Under the pieces are notes generated by a model. That model ran no database searches and was not told where the DNA came from. It saw only the letters and a program-made list of their open reading frames with translations. From contig NZ_JBNXUN010000007.1 of the NCBI RefSeq assembly GCF_050563525.1, forward strand, positions 62,001 through 126,000: a DNA stretch of 64,000 bases, written 5' to 3'. Shown here in pieces: positions 26,383-34,886 of the stretch; the stretch's first letter is position 1, and each line of letters begins with the position of its first letter. The position numbers and the translations under genes are program-made. The DNA comes from Falsiroseomonas sp050563525 (GTDB lineage: Bacteria; Pseudomonadota; Alphaproteobacteria; Acetobacterales; Acetobacteraceae).

Positions 26383-28664
26383 GCGCGCATCGTCCTGGGC
26401 GCCAGCGCCAGCGCCAGCAGGAAGGCGGCCGCGACGCCGGCGGCGACGGTCAGGCCGATGCCGTGCAGGACGGGCGTGGCGCACAGGGACAGCAGGCCGA
26501 AGGTCAGCAGGGTGGACACGGCGCAGTTCAAGACGGCTCCTGCGGATTCATCTTCGGACGCGACGAACAGGGCATAGTCGATGGCCAGACCCGCGAGCAA
26601 CAGCAGCGCCGCCAGATGGAACAGGCTGATCGCCTCTCTCGCCATGGTCAGGACCGCCAGCGCCACCAGCACGGCGCCCGCGATCGGCGCCGCCACCGCC
26701 ACGGCGCGGCGGGCGCTGCCGAGGCCGAGCGCCAGCAGCCCGGCCACCAGCACGCCCCCGGCCAGCGCCCAGCCCAGCGTCGCGCGGCCATAGCCGGCCA
26801 GCAGGCGGTCCATCTCCAGCTTCACGTCGAGGAACAGCACGCCGGGCAGGCCCAGCCCCGCGGCGGCCCGTTCCAGGGCCAGCGGATCGGTGACGCCGGT
26901 GGCCGGCGCGAGTCCCCAGACCTCGGCGCCGTGCCGGGTGATGAGCGGGTCGAGCCGCGCGGCGATGGTGGGCGCGCCGGCGGCCAGCGCGGCGAGGTCG
27001 AGCGGCGGCAGGTCGCGGCTCGCCGCCACCGCCTCGGTGAAGCGGCGGAAGGCGGTGTCGCGGAACGGCAGTCCGGCGGCGGCCTCGCGCAGCGCGGCGT
27101 CCAGCGTCGCGGAATCCGGCAGCGCGGCCTGGCGGGCAAGCTGCGTCGCTGGGCTGGGCAGGTAGCGGCTGGGCAGGTCGAGGCCGGTCAGCAGGCCCTG
27201 GGCGACCAGCGGCTGCACGGCGGCGGCCAGCGCCTCCGACAGGCGCAGCATTCCGGCCTCGGAAGTCGTGGGGCCGAGGACGAACAGGCTGCGCACATCG
27301 GGCGCGCCAAGCTGCCGGCGCAACTCGCCATCCAGCGCCTGCTGCGCGGCCGGCACCGGGCTGAGCGCGGCGAGGTCGCGTTGCGCCTGCGGGCCGCCGG
27401 TGGCCAGCAGAACAACAAGGGCCGCGGCCAGCGCAGCCCAGGCAAGGCTGCGGCGACCGCGCAGCGCGCCAAGTGCGGCCAGCAGCGCCGCCGGCAGCGG
27501 CCGCGCCAGCATCCGCGCGTTCTCCGGCACCAGGCGCGGCAACAGCCAGCGCGTGGTGGCGGCCGCGGCCAGCAGGCCGACGCCGCCGAACACCGCCGTC
27601 TGCACCAGGCCGGGCAGGCCGGAGCCCAGCATCGCCAGCAGCCCCGCCGCGGCGGCGGCCGCCGCCAGCCGCAGGGTCGGCCAGATTCGCGCGGCGGCCT
27701 CGCCCAGCGATTCGTCCGCCCGGCGCAGCGTCAGCAGCAGCAGCGGATAATCCACCGCGACGCCGAGCATGGTGACGCCGAAGCCGAGCGCGATGGCGTG
27801 GACATGGCCGTATATCGCGACGGTCGCCGCATAGCCCACCAGCAGCGCCGCCAGCAGCGGCACCGCGACCAGCGCCAGCAGCACGCCGGACCGGAAGCGC
27901 CAGAACAGGAATCCCGCCAGCAGCAGCGTCGCGGCGAGGCTCACCCGCGTCACGTCGCGCTCGATGCTCTCCGCCGCTTCCGCTGCGAAGACGCCGGGAC
28001 CGCTGAGCAGCAGGCGGGCGCCGGGGGGTGGATTGGCAGCGGCGAAGGCGGCGTGGAAGGCGGCCATCGCCTCGCGCTGCGCCGGCGCATCCAGTCCGGC
28101 ACCCTGGCCGCGCGCCACCAGCAGGGCGCGCGGCGGGTCGCCGGGCGCGAACCATGCGCCATCCACCGTGGCGACGCGGGATTCGCCAAGCCAGGTGGCG
28201 GCCAATCCCAAAAAGGCGCCGGTCGGGTCGGCGAAGCCGAAGCGCGCCAGCAGCGGCGACGCGGCGGACCGCAGCCCGTCCAACAGCGCCTCCAGCTTCG
28301 GCCGCAGGCCGGCAGCGCGAAAATCGGCATCGGCCAACAGGTAACGGTGGTGGAACAGGAAGTCCTGCTCCGCCTCACCCAGCGCCACGGACCCATCGCC
28401 GACGAAGGCAAACCGACCCGAAGCGCGCAGGCCGGCGGCCGTCTCACGCGAAACCCGGGCCAGTTCGGGGCGCGGGGCGCCCTCGATGGCGGCCAGCAGC
28501 AGGGTGGTGGCGGCGCCGGATTGCAGTTCGCGGAACAGGAAGCGGGTCGCCGGCGTCTCGCCCGGCGGCAGGAACTCGGCGAGGTCGGCGCGCGGCGGCG
28601 CGACCCAGGCCAGCGCGCCGGTCAGGCCCGCCAGCAGCAGCAGGACGGCCAGGATGCGGGTCAC
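26379..28664 (-). CDS. MMPL/RND-type exporter of the aryl polyene cluster
   Basis: 761 aa with two repeats of one helix, a periplasmic domain and five to six helices (about residues 5-380 and 405-760). The membrane motif LGFGVTMLGVAVDYPLLLL in the first half and LLLAGLAIDYALFVASEDES in the second hold the conserved GxxxDY segment of MMPL proteins. Relatives in aryl polyene loci are predicted to move the lipid-linked polyene out of the inner membrane, with a LolA-like carrier next door. GTG start at 28664 overlaps the lolA-like stop. Confidence 0.85.
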   Translation of the reverse strand: MTRILAVLLLLAGLTGALAWVAPPRADLAEFLPPGETPATRFLFRELQSGAATTLLLAAIEGAPRPELARVSRETAAGLRASGRFAFVGDGSVALGEAEQDFLFHHRYLLADADFRAAGLRPKLEALLDGLRSAASPLLARFGFADPTGAFLGLAATWLGESRVATVDGAWFAPGDPPRALLVARGQGAGLDAPAQREAMAAFHAAFAAANPPPGARLLLSGPGVFAAEAAESIERDVTRVSLAATLLLAGFLFWRFRSGVLLALVAVPLLAALLVGYAATVAIYGHVHAIALGFGVTMLGVAVDYPLLLLTLRRADESLGEAAARIWPTLRLAAAAAAAGLLAMLGSGLPGLVQTAVFGGVGLLAAAATTRWLLPRLVPENARMLARPLPAALLAALGALRGRRSLAWAALAAALVVLLATGGPQAQRDLAALSPVPAAQQALDGELRRQLGAPDVRSLFVLGPTTSEAGMLRLSEALAAAVQPLVAQGLLTGLDLPSRYLPSPATQLARQAALPDSATLDAALREAAAGLPFRDTAFRRFTEAVAASRDLPPLDLAALAAGAPTIAARLDPLITRHGAEVWGLAPATGVTDPLALERAAAGLGLPGVLFLDVKLEMDRLLAGYGRATLGWALAGGVLVAGLLALGLGSARRAVAVAAPIAGAVLVALAVLTMAREAISLFHLAALLLLAGLAIDYALFVASEDESAGAVLNCAVSTLLTFGLLSLCATPVLHGIGLTVAAGVAAAFLLALALAPRTMRA

Positions 28665-29224
28665 GGGGTGGGCATGATCCGCATGCGGGTGACGCCGCCT
28701 CCGCCCTCGGTATCCACGCCGCGAAGCTCCGCGCCCTCCCCGGTGATGGTGATGCGCTGCACCGCGCCGCGCAGGCGCAGCGCCTCCGGCGTCAGCACAA
28801 GGCTCCAGGCGGCGGGGGTGCCGCTGAACCCAACCTCGTAGTGCCGGCGCAGGGCGGGCAGGTCGCCGGCCAGGGTAGCGCGGATCGCCTCCACCAGCGC
28901 CGCCATCTCGGGCTGCTCCGCCAGGGCGAAGTCGCGCTGGGTGCCACGGTCGCGGCGTTCGTAGCGCAGGCGGCCGTCCTGCACGGCAAGGAACTCATCG
29001 ATCGGCCAGGTGGTGTGCTTCTCCAGCCGGTCGGGCGCCAGCCACAGCAGGGTGCCCTCGTTGGGCAGGCCGATGTCGAGTTCCGGGATTACCTTCTCCT
29101 CGGTGAAGCGGGATCGCCGCTCGCGCACGGCGGCCAGGGCGCGCATCACCTCGCCCAGCGCGTCCTGGGCCAGGGCCGGGCCGGCCAAAGGCAGCAGCAG
29201 CAGGGTGCGGCGGCCGGAAATCAT
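28661..29224 (-). CDS. LolA-like outer-membrane lipid carrier protein of the aryl polyene cluster
   Basis: 187 aa with an N-terminal signal peptide (SGRRTLLLLPLAGPALAQ). The body matches LolA-type carriers: RFTEEKVIPELDIGLPNEGTL, then DRLEKHTTWP and FSGTPAAWSLVLTPEALRL. Aryl polyene clusters carry a LolA relative with the MMPL gene, probably to ferry the polyene lipid across the periplasm. ATG at 29224 overlaps the acyltransferase stop (ATGA). Confidence 0.8.
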   Translation of the reverse strand: MISGRRTLLLLPLAGPALAQDALGEVMRALAAVRERRSRFTEEKVIPELDIGLPNEGTLLWLAPDRLEKHTTWPIDEFLAVQDGRLRYERRDRGTQRDFALAEQPEMAALVEAIRATLAGDLPALRRHYEVGFSGTPAAWSLVLTPEALRLRGAVQRITITGEGAELRGVDTEGGGGVTRMRIMPTP

Positions 29225-30141
29225 GCGTCCTGCCAGAACGGGTAGAAGTTGAACCAGTTGAAGGGATGCGCGCGGCACATCGCCTCCAGCTCGCGCGCAT
29301 AGGCCTCGACGGAGGCGGCGACGGCGGCATCGCGGCCGGCGCGGCCACCGGGCGCCACCTGCTCGGCGAACGCCTGGAAGTGCACCTCGTAGCGGCGCTT
29401 GCCGGTGCGGAGGCCGAAGGCCAGCATCACCGGCACGCCGAGCACGGCGGCCAGCACATGCGGTCCGGTCGGCAGCGGCGCCGGGTGGCCGAGGAACTGC
29501 GCAGGATGCAGCCGCTGGCCGGCCGGGGCCCGGTCCGCCAGCAGCCCGACCAGCCCGCCGCGCTCCAGCACCTCCCGCACCCGCAGCATGGAATCCGGCG
29601 TGCCGAGCGGAATGATGGCGGCGGCGCGGCCGGGACCGCCCAGCGCGTCGAACACCGCCTTGACCCGCGCCGCATTCGCCTCATGCATCAGCACGGACAC
29701 CTCGACCGGGCACCCAGCATCGGCGATGGCGCGCAGGGCTTCGAAGCTGCCGAGATGGGCGCCGAACAGCAGGCAGCCTTGACCAGCCTCGACACGGGCG
29801 CGCAGCGCATCCAGCCCGTGCACCGTGATGGCGAAATCCCGCGTCCGGCCGGAGGCCAGCCAGATGCGGTCCAGGATCGTGGCAGCGAAGGTGAAGTACA
29901 GCGCCCACAGATCGGCGAGGCGCGCAGGTCGGCCCAGCGCCCGGCCCAGATACTGCCGCGCCGAGGCCCGCTGCCGCGGCGAGAAGGCCAGGAAATAGGC
30001 GGTGATCGGGAACAGCAGCACATGGCCCGCGTGCCAGCCGAGCGCGCGGGTGATGCCGATCATCACCCGCAGCCAGAAATTGTTGCCGCGTTCCGGCGCG
30101 CGCACCCAATCTGGCGCCGGGTTCAGGGCGGCGTCGGCCAT
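29221..30141 (-). CDS. LpxL/HtrB-like lysophospholipid acyltransferase of the aryl polyene cluster
   Basis: 306 aa. An LpxL-like acyltransferase: FGAHLGSFEALRA holds the HX4-type catalytic motif (H..S/E), RAPAGQRLHPAQFLGHPA and ELEAMCRAHPFNWFNFYPFW at the end are characteristic of the aryl-polyene branch. It probably attaches the polyene acyl chain to a glycerol- or sugar-containing lipid. One N-terminal hydrophobic segment. Overlaps the small dehydratase gene by 19 bp. Confidence 0.8.
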   Translation of the reverse strand: MADAALNPAPDWVRAPERGNNFWLRVMIGITRALGWHAGHVLLFPITAYFLAFSPRQRASARQYLGRALGRPARLADLWALYFTFAATILDRIWLASGRTRDFAITVHGLDALRARVEAGQGCLLFGAHLGSFEALRAIADAGCPVEVSVLMHEANAARVKAVFDALGGPGRAAAIIPLGTPDSMLRVREVLERGGLVGLLADRAPAGQRLHPAQFLGHPAPLPTGPHVLAAVLGVPVMLAFGLRTGKRRYEVHFQAFAEQVAPGGRAGRDAAVAASVEAYARELEAMCRAHPFNWFNFYPFWQDA

Positions 30142-30410
30142 CCCAGCTCCCCCAGCAGCACGGTCGTGCCGGCGCATCGGCAGGTGAAGGCGACGCGATC
30201 GGGGCCACGCGGGTCGAGCGTGATCTCCACCTCCTCGCCAGGCAGGACGGGCGCCGGGAACTTGGCCCGCAGCAGCCGCGCCGGTGGCGATCTTCCGGCG
30301 TCCGCCACGGCCCGCAGCACAGCGTCCAGCAGCAGGACGCCGGGCACGATGGGGCGACCCGGGAAATGCCCGGGCAGCGCCGGATGGTCGGGCGGGACGC
30401 GGAAGGTCAC
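30123..30410 (-). CDS. FabA/FabZ-like hotdog dehydratase (ApeI-type)
   Basis: 95 aa, short for a hotdog fold. The active-site helix motif HPALPGHFPGRPIVPGVLLL carries H15. It ends soon after the third strand, and the usual C-terminal strand may be short. In characterised aryl polyene systems such a protein works as a heterodimer with the COG4706-type dehydratase. GTG start at 30410 overlaps the ligase stop (GTGA). Confidence 0.75.
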   Translation of the reverse strand: MTFRVPPDHPALPGHFPGRPIVPGVLLLDAVLRAVADAGRSPPARLLRAKFPAPVLPGEEVEITLDPRGPDRVAFTCRCAGTTVLLGELGWPTPP

Positions 30411-31699
30411 GGCTCCTCCTGCACCAGCCGGGCCAGTGCCGCGCGCGGCAGTTTTCCCAAACTGTCACGCGGCAGTTCATCCACCATCTCCAGCCGGCGC
30501 GGCAGGAAGGCCGGGTCGAGCCGGCCACGCAAGGCGCCCAGGATCTCCGTGGCGGACCGGCCGGGGGCGACGACGATGGCGGCCAGCCGTGCCGCCGGAT
30601 TGCGTTCCAGGTCGCGCGGCGCGAGGAAGACGCCATCCTGCACCCCGGGCACGGTGGCGAGCACGCGGTTGAGATCGGCCAGCGAAGCGCGCTTGCCGCC
30701 GAGCTTGACCAGATCCGCGACGCGGCCGAGCAGGCGGAAGCGCCCCTCCCCCACCGGCTCCACCGCATCCGACAGGGTGACGGCGCCGAGGCCGGGAATT
30801 TCGGCGAGGCCGGGCCGGATGGTGATGCCCTCATAGGGCAGCCAGGTGTCTTCCGTGGCGCTGCGGCGGCTCGCCATGGAGCCGGCCTCCGTCGCACCAT
30901 AGATTTCCAGCATCGGCGCGCCCCAGTCGCGCTCCACCGCACCCGCCATCTCCCGCGACAGCGGTGCGGTGGCGGAGATGACGGCCAAAAGGTCGGGCGG
31001 GCGGCGACCCTCGGCCAGCAGCACGCGCAGGTGCAGCGGCGTGGTGATCAGGATGCGGCGCGGGGGCACGGCTTCCAGCGCGGCCAGCACGTCGCCGGGA
31101 AAGAAGCTGGCGCCGGCGTGGATGGCGACAGCGGCGTGCAGCGGCAGCATCAGCGTGGTCTCGAAGCCGTACATGTGCTGCGGCGGCACCGTGGCGACCA
31201 GGCTGGCGGGCGAGCCATCCTGCGCACGCAGCCCGAAGCGCGCGGCGGCGGCGGCGGCGCCCTGCACCAGGGAGCCCCAGGGTTTCGGGTGCGCCGTGGG
31301 GGCGCCGGTGGAGCCGGAGGTGAAGGCGATGGCGGCTATGCGGTCGGCCGGAATGGCGGGGGGCGCAAACGTGCCGGGGCCGCAGGCGAGGTCCACCAGG
31401 ACCACCGGCAGCGTGGCGTCCGGCTGAGGCGCATCGGCCAGCAGGTAGGCGCCTTCGGCCTGGGTCGCCGCGCCGGGCCGGGCGCCGAGCAGCGTCGGGT
31501 GGCCGCGCCACAGCGCCGCGGCGAAGCCGACCAGGGCTGCGTAGCGATCGGCGCAGATGTTCACCGCCTGGCCGTGTTCCGGCAGCCGCGCGGCCAGCGT
31601 GGCCGCCTGCGCCAGGAACCGGCCCACCGTCACCGCCTCGCCGTCGCGATGGCAGATGATCTCCGTCACGTCGCGGGAGGTCAGCAGGTCAGGCGGCAT
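30407..31699 (-). CDS. AMP-forming acyl/aryl-ACP ligase of the aryl polyene cluster (ApeH-type)
   Basis: 430 aa, an adenylation enzyme of the ANL superfamily. P-loop AFTSGSTGAPTAHPKPW, A5 motif YGATEAGS, A8-like hinge GRVADLVKLGGKRAS and the lysine region LPRDSLGKLPRAAL are present. It is shorter than a CoA ligase, as in other polyene loci. It probably activates an aryl acid such as 4-hydroxybenzoate and loads the ACP. No gene for making 4-hydroxybenzoate is in the window. Overlaps the membrane-protein gene by 11 bp. Confidence 0.8.
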   Translation of the reverse strand: MPPDLLTSRDVTEIICHRDGEAVTVGRFLAQAATLAARLPEHGQAVNICADRYAALVGFAAALWRGHPTLLGARPGAATQAEGAYLLADAPQPDATLPVVLVDLACGPGTFAPPAIPADRIAAIAFTSGSTGAPTAHPKPWGSLVQGAAAAAARFGLRAQDGSPASLVATVPPQHMYGFETTLMLPLHAAVAIHAGASFFPGDVLAALEAVPPRRILITTPLHLRVLLAEGRRPPDLLAVISATAPLSREMAGAVERDWGAPMLEIYGATEAGSMASRRSATEDTWLPYEGITIRPGLAEIPGLGAVTLSDAVEPVGEGRFRLLGRVADLVKLGGKRASLADLNRVLATVPGVQDGVFLAPRDLERNPAARLAAIVVAPGRSATEILGALRGRLDPAFLPRRLEMVDELPRDSLGKLPRAALARLVQEEP

Positions 31700-32168
31700 G
31701 ATAAGCCAGCACGGCGCGGCAGGTTCGCCACGGGGTTGCGCGGCCGAGTTCCGGCAGGCGACGGCTGCGCAGCGCGTGTTCGCCGAGGAACAGCGCGAGG
31801 CAGGCGGCGGATTGCCACAGCGACAGCGTGGCGGTGGTCCACCAGCCGAACACGGCAAGCGCGTGCAGCAACGCGAAGCCGGCCAGGACCCAGCACCAGA
31901 AGGCGGTCAGCGCGCGCGTGTAACCCTCTCCGTGCGGCGGAAGCCCGGCCACGTCGCACCGTGCGTAGCGGGTGATCAGTGGCACGCGGCCCGGGCGCAA
32001 CGTCACCGCGAAGCGCAGCGCCACTGCCAGGTTCACCAGCACCGCGACCAGCGCCGGCCCCTGTTGCCCAGCCCACCAGACCAGCATGCCACCCGCCAGG
32101 ATCTCCACCGCCACGGCCAGCAGCCACAGCGCCGACCCTGAAAGCAATTGGCGCGTGCCGGACGCCAT
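31689..32168 (-). CDS. COG4648-like membrane protein of the aryl polyene cluster
   Basis: 159 aa with four hydrophobic segments and the conserved-looking VNLAVALRFAVTLRPGRVPLITRYAR. Membrane proteins of this size occur between the ACP and ligase genes in aryl polyene clusters. Role unknown. It starts 5 bp after the ACP stop on the minus strand. Confidence 0.7.
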   Translation of the reverse strand: MASGTRQLLSGSALWLLAVAVEILAGGMLVWWAGQQGPALVAVLVNLAVALRFAVTLRPGRVPLITRYARCDVAGLPPHGEGYTRALTAFWCWVLAGFALLHALAVFGWWTTATLSLWQSAACLALFLGEHALRSRRLPELGRATPWRTCRAVLAYHAA

Positions 32169-32173
32169 CCGGC

Positions 32174-32467
32174 TCAGCGGGTCCGGTGCCCGGCGATGTG
32201 CGCGGCCAGGCTGCGCAGCGAGGCGAAGATGCGGTGGTTGCGCTCGTCGTCCGAGCGAAGCTGCACGCCGTAGGCCTTGGACACGGCCAAGGCGAGTTCC
32301 AGCGCATCGATGGAATCGAGGCCGAGGCCGGTGCCGAACAGCGGTGCCTCCGGCGCGATCTCCTCTGCCGCCGTCTCCAGCGACAGGGCGGTGACGATCA
32401 GCCGCGCCAGGTCGGCTTCCAGCGCCAGATCGGGTTCCACCACCGCCGTAACATTCATCACATTCAT
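32174..32467 (-). CDS. acyl carrier protein of the aryl polyene cluster
   Basis: 97 aa. Phosphopantetheine site GLGLDSIDALELA with S52; acidic helical protein. It carries the starter and growing polyene. It starts the core operon: GGGGAGG lies about 8 bp upstream of ATG 32467 and a 107-bp gap separates it from the MipA gene. Characterised loci have two ACPs; only this one is seen here. Confidence 0.9.
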   Translation of the reverse strand: MNVMNVTAVVEPDLALEADLARLIVTALSLETAAEEIAPEAPLFGTGLGLDSIDALELALAVSKAYGVQLRSDDERNHRIFASLRSLAAHIAGHRTR

Positions 32468-32580
32468 CCGGAATGCCTCCCCCCGATAGGATCGAAATCG
32501 ATTTATAGATCAGTCTTCCGAATGATCAGAAACACGATGTCGAAATTCGCGCAGCAAGTTGAGATGGCGACTGATCAGTC
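32468..32580 (-). promoter_or_regulatory. candidate promoter/operator region of the aryl polyene core operon
   Basis: The gap before the ACP gene is AT-richer than its surroundings. On the minus strand CTATAAAT (32507-32500) could be a -10 box, with a poor -35. The plus-strand motif GATCAG occurs three times (32508, 32524, 32573), and the last copy lies in the perfect 12-bp palindrome GACTGATCAGTC (32569-32580), which overlaps the MipA stop. Regulator unknown. Confidence 0.4.
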
Positions 32581-33423
32581 ATAGGGCTCCGCGCCTGACG
32601 TAACTGTGGCAGTGCTTCGGTACAGCGAGACGGAGATGCCGCCGACCAGCGTGGCGTTCCATTCGGACCGCGACAGCGGGCTTTCGTCATTGGCGGCGCC
32701 GGCGAAATTCTCCACCCGCCCACCGGTGGTGAGCGAGATGCGGTCGGTCACCGGCACGCGGTAGGAAAATTGCAGCCGCATCCCGAGATAGCCGCCCTCG
32801 GCTTCGTAGGCGGGGCGGCCCGGCCGCGCCTCGCTCGGCCGGACCCGGTACCAGTCATCCATCACCCTGCCGGTGGCGAAGACCGGGCCGAGGCCGATGC
32901 GGGCGCGGTCCGGGCTGCCTTCCGTCCGGAACAACCCGGTGCGTTCCAGCGACACCTCGGGCGCGAAGACGAAGCCGCGATGGCGGATGCGGGAGAAGTC
33001 GGTGGTGAAGGCGGCGCGCACCGGCGCCTCCAGCACCAGGCGGGTCAGCCGCGCGGTGTCGCGCCAGGCGACCCAGCGCAGTGAGGGGCCGACCTCGCCC
33101 ATCGGGTCCAGGTCGTCCATCCCGTCGCGGGCGCCGCCGCCCGACCGGCTGCCGAGGGCGCCGTTGGCGTTGAAGGTCAGCTCGAAATCGGCGCTGCGGA
33201 ACAGCCGGCCGCGCAAGCCGCGCTCGTCGCTCTGCAATATCTCGCCGCGATAGATCAGCCAGGGCAGCGCCAGGGCGCGCGGCTCGGCGCGGTCGGAGGC
33301 CGGGTAGTCCGGCAGCAGGCCGCCGCCGAGAAAGGCGCCGGCTTCCAGCAGCGGGCGGCGGACCTCCTGCGCCGAAACCGGCAGGGCGGCGAGCAGGCAG
33401 GCACCGATCAGAAAGGGTCTCAA
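32575..33423 (-). CDS. MipA/OmpV family outer-membrane protein
   Basis: 282 aa with a signal peptide (RPFLIGACLLAALPVSAQ). The body has many amphipathic beta strands and family landmarks such as LPWLIYRGEILQSDERGLRGRLF near residue 60 and GGYLGMRLQFSYRVPVTDRI near the end. A TTG start at 33423 overlaps the methyltransferase stop (TTGA), giving a proper signal peptide; upstream in-frame starts would lie deep in that gene. MipA-type barrels may serve scaffold or pore roles; here a link with pigment deposition in the outer membrane is only inferred from position. Confidence 0.75.
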   Translation of the reverse strand: MRPFLIGACLLAALPVSAQEVRRPLLEAGAFLGGGLLPDYPASDRAEPRALALPWLIYRGEILQSDERGLRGRLFRSADFELTFNANGALGSRSGGGARDGMDDLDPMGEVGPSLRWVAWRDTARLTRLVLEAPVRAAFTTDFSRIRHRGFVFAPEVSLERTGLFRTEGSPDRARIGLGPVFATGRVMDDWYRVRPSEARPGRPAYEAEGGYLGMRLQFSYRVPVTDRISLTTGGRVENFAGAANDESPLSRSEWNATLVGGISVSLYRSTATVTSGAEPYD

Positions 33424-34085
33424 GGCGCTTCGCGCTCCGCCAGCAGCATGACGTTGGGCAGCGGCGTCCAGCCCCAGCAGGGCGTGACGCTGGTGCGGAA
33501 ACCCTGCGCCCGCAGCGGCGCGGCGATGGCAGCCAGGGGCAGCGGGCGGAAGGCGGAACCGTCCCGGCGCAGACGGCGGCCAGCTTCCTCCATGGCGCTG
33601 CCGAGCCCGGCGCGCCAGCCGCACTCCGGGTCGAAGGCGCGGATGACGATGCGGCGGCGGGCGGCGGCGGCCATGCGGGCGATCAGGCCACGCTGTGCAT
33701 CCTCCGGCATCTGCAGCAGCACGTCGAAGATCAGCGCGGTGTCGCACGCCGGCACCTCGGCACGGCCGAGATCGGCGACGGCGAAGTCCGCCGGCAGGCC
33801 GGCGCCGGCGCGGCGGGCATCGGCGATCTTGCCGGGGTCCAGGTCGAGGCCGTGCACCGTCTGCGCCAGCCCCGCGGTCAGCAGCGCCAGCCCCACCTGG
33901 CCGCGGCCGCAGCCGAGGTCGGCCACCACGCCGAAGCCTCCGGCCTGCCGCGCCAGGCGCAGGATGGCCGGCGTCGCCGGGTCGGTCAGCAGCTTGCCGC
34001 GGACGAAATTGCGGGCGTAGCGGGAGGCGCCGGCATAGCGCGCCGCCACCTGCCCGGTCAGCGCCAGGAGGCCCGGCTGGTTCAC
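33420..34085 (-). CDS. class I SAM-dependent methyltransferase
   Basis: 221 aa. The SAM-binding motif I VVADLGCGRGQVGLAL is near residue 55, motif II region VHGLDLDPGKIADARRA follows. No substrate-specific motif is recognised. GTG at 34085 overlaps the stop of the UbiE-like gene (GTGA), matching the coupling pattern of the operon; GTG at 34094 is an alternative. Probably modifies the aryl head group or the glycan/lipid of the polyene (inference). Confidence 0.7.
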   Translation of the reverse strand: MNQPGLLALTGQVAARYAGASRYARNFVRGKLLTDPATPAILRLARQAGGFGVVADLGCGRGQVGLALLTAGLAQTVHGLDLDPGKIADARRAGAGLPADFAVADLGRAEVPACDTALIFDVLLQMPEDAQRGLIARMAAAARRRIVIRAFDPECGWRAGLGSAMEEAGRRLRRDGSAFRPLPLAAIAAPLRAQGFRTSVTPCWGWTPLPNVMLLAEREAP

Positions 34086-34819
34086 CCCGGGCACCGGGCC
34101 GAATAGGCGCGCATCATGCCAAGCTCGGTGGCGCAGCCCACCTGCGCCAGCCCCGCCTCACCCAGGCGGGCGATGATCTCGGCGGGCGGCACGCAGGCCT
34201 CGATCGTGTCCCAGTAGTAGCGCATCAGCGTGGCCGACTCGCGGCCGGACAGGCGGCTCAGCGCAGGCACCACGGCGCCCATGTAGCCGCGCAGCAGCGC
34301 ATGGGCGAGGCGGCCTTCCGGCCGGGCGATCTCCAGCACCAGCACGCGGCCGCCGGGGCGCAGCACGCGACGGAATTCGCCGAACAGCGCGGACAGGTCC
34401 GCGACATGGCGCAGCGCGTAGCCCATGCTGACGAAGTCGAAGCTGGCATCTGCGAAGGGCAGCGCCTCCGCCCGCGCCTGCACCAGGGTCAGGCCAAGCT
34501 GCCGGCGGGCCACGGCCAGCATGCCTTCGCTGAGGTCGAGGCCGACCAGGTCCCGCGTGCCGCCGAGGATCGCCGCCGCCTCCCGCGCCACCAGGCCGGT
34601 GCCGATGGCGACGTCCAGCGTCCGTGCCCCGGGGGCGAGGCCGGCCTGGCGGAGGGCGCGGCGCCGGTACCAGGGGCCGGAGCCGAGCGCGAAGGCGGCA
34701 TTGATGCCGTCATAGGATTCCGCCGTGCGGTTGAACAAGTTTCGCACGAAATCGGAACGTTTCGCCGGCGCTTCATAATATTCCAGCAGCGGCGCGTGGG
34801 GTGGAACCGGCTTGTTCAT
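34082..34819 (-). CDS. UbiE/COQ5-like methyltransferase
   Basis: 245 aa. UbiE-type landmarks: VRNLFNRTAESYDGINAAF, SAM motif TLDVAIGTGLVAREAA, LGLTLVQARAEALPFADASF and MGYALRHVADLSALFGEFRR. UbiE methylates quinone rings; here the neighbours suggest a ring methylation in the pigment pathway, although a housekeeping role is possible. ATG at 34819 was chosen; ATG at 34849 is an alternative. Divergent from the PlsC-like gene. Confidence 0.75.
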   Translation of the reverse strand: MNKPVPPHAPLLEYYEAPAKRSDFVRNLFNRTAESYDGINAAFALGSGPWYRRRALRQAGLAPGARTLDVAIGTGLVAREAAAILGGTRDLVGLDLSEGMLAVARRQLGLTLVQARAEALPFADASFDFVSMGYALRHVADLSALFGEFRRVLRPGGRVLVLEIARPEGRLAHALLRGYMGAVVPALSRLSGRESATLMRYYWDTIEACVPPAEIIARLGEAGLAQVGCATELGMMRAYSARCPG

Positions 34820-34886
34820 CCGGGGTTGCTGGACTGGTTCACCGGCCATCCTGTAAACTTCGGTCCCGACTTCATCACGCGGCGGC

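Noticed and set aside
26463..28841. 792-codon open frame antisense to the MMPL exporter
   Set aside because: Low-complexity Gln/Arg/Gly/Ala composition typical of antisense frames; the opposite strand has clear MMPL motifs.
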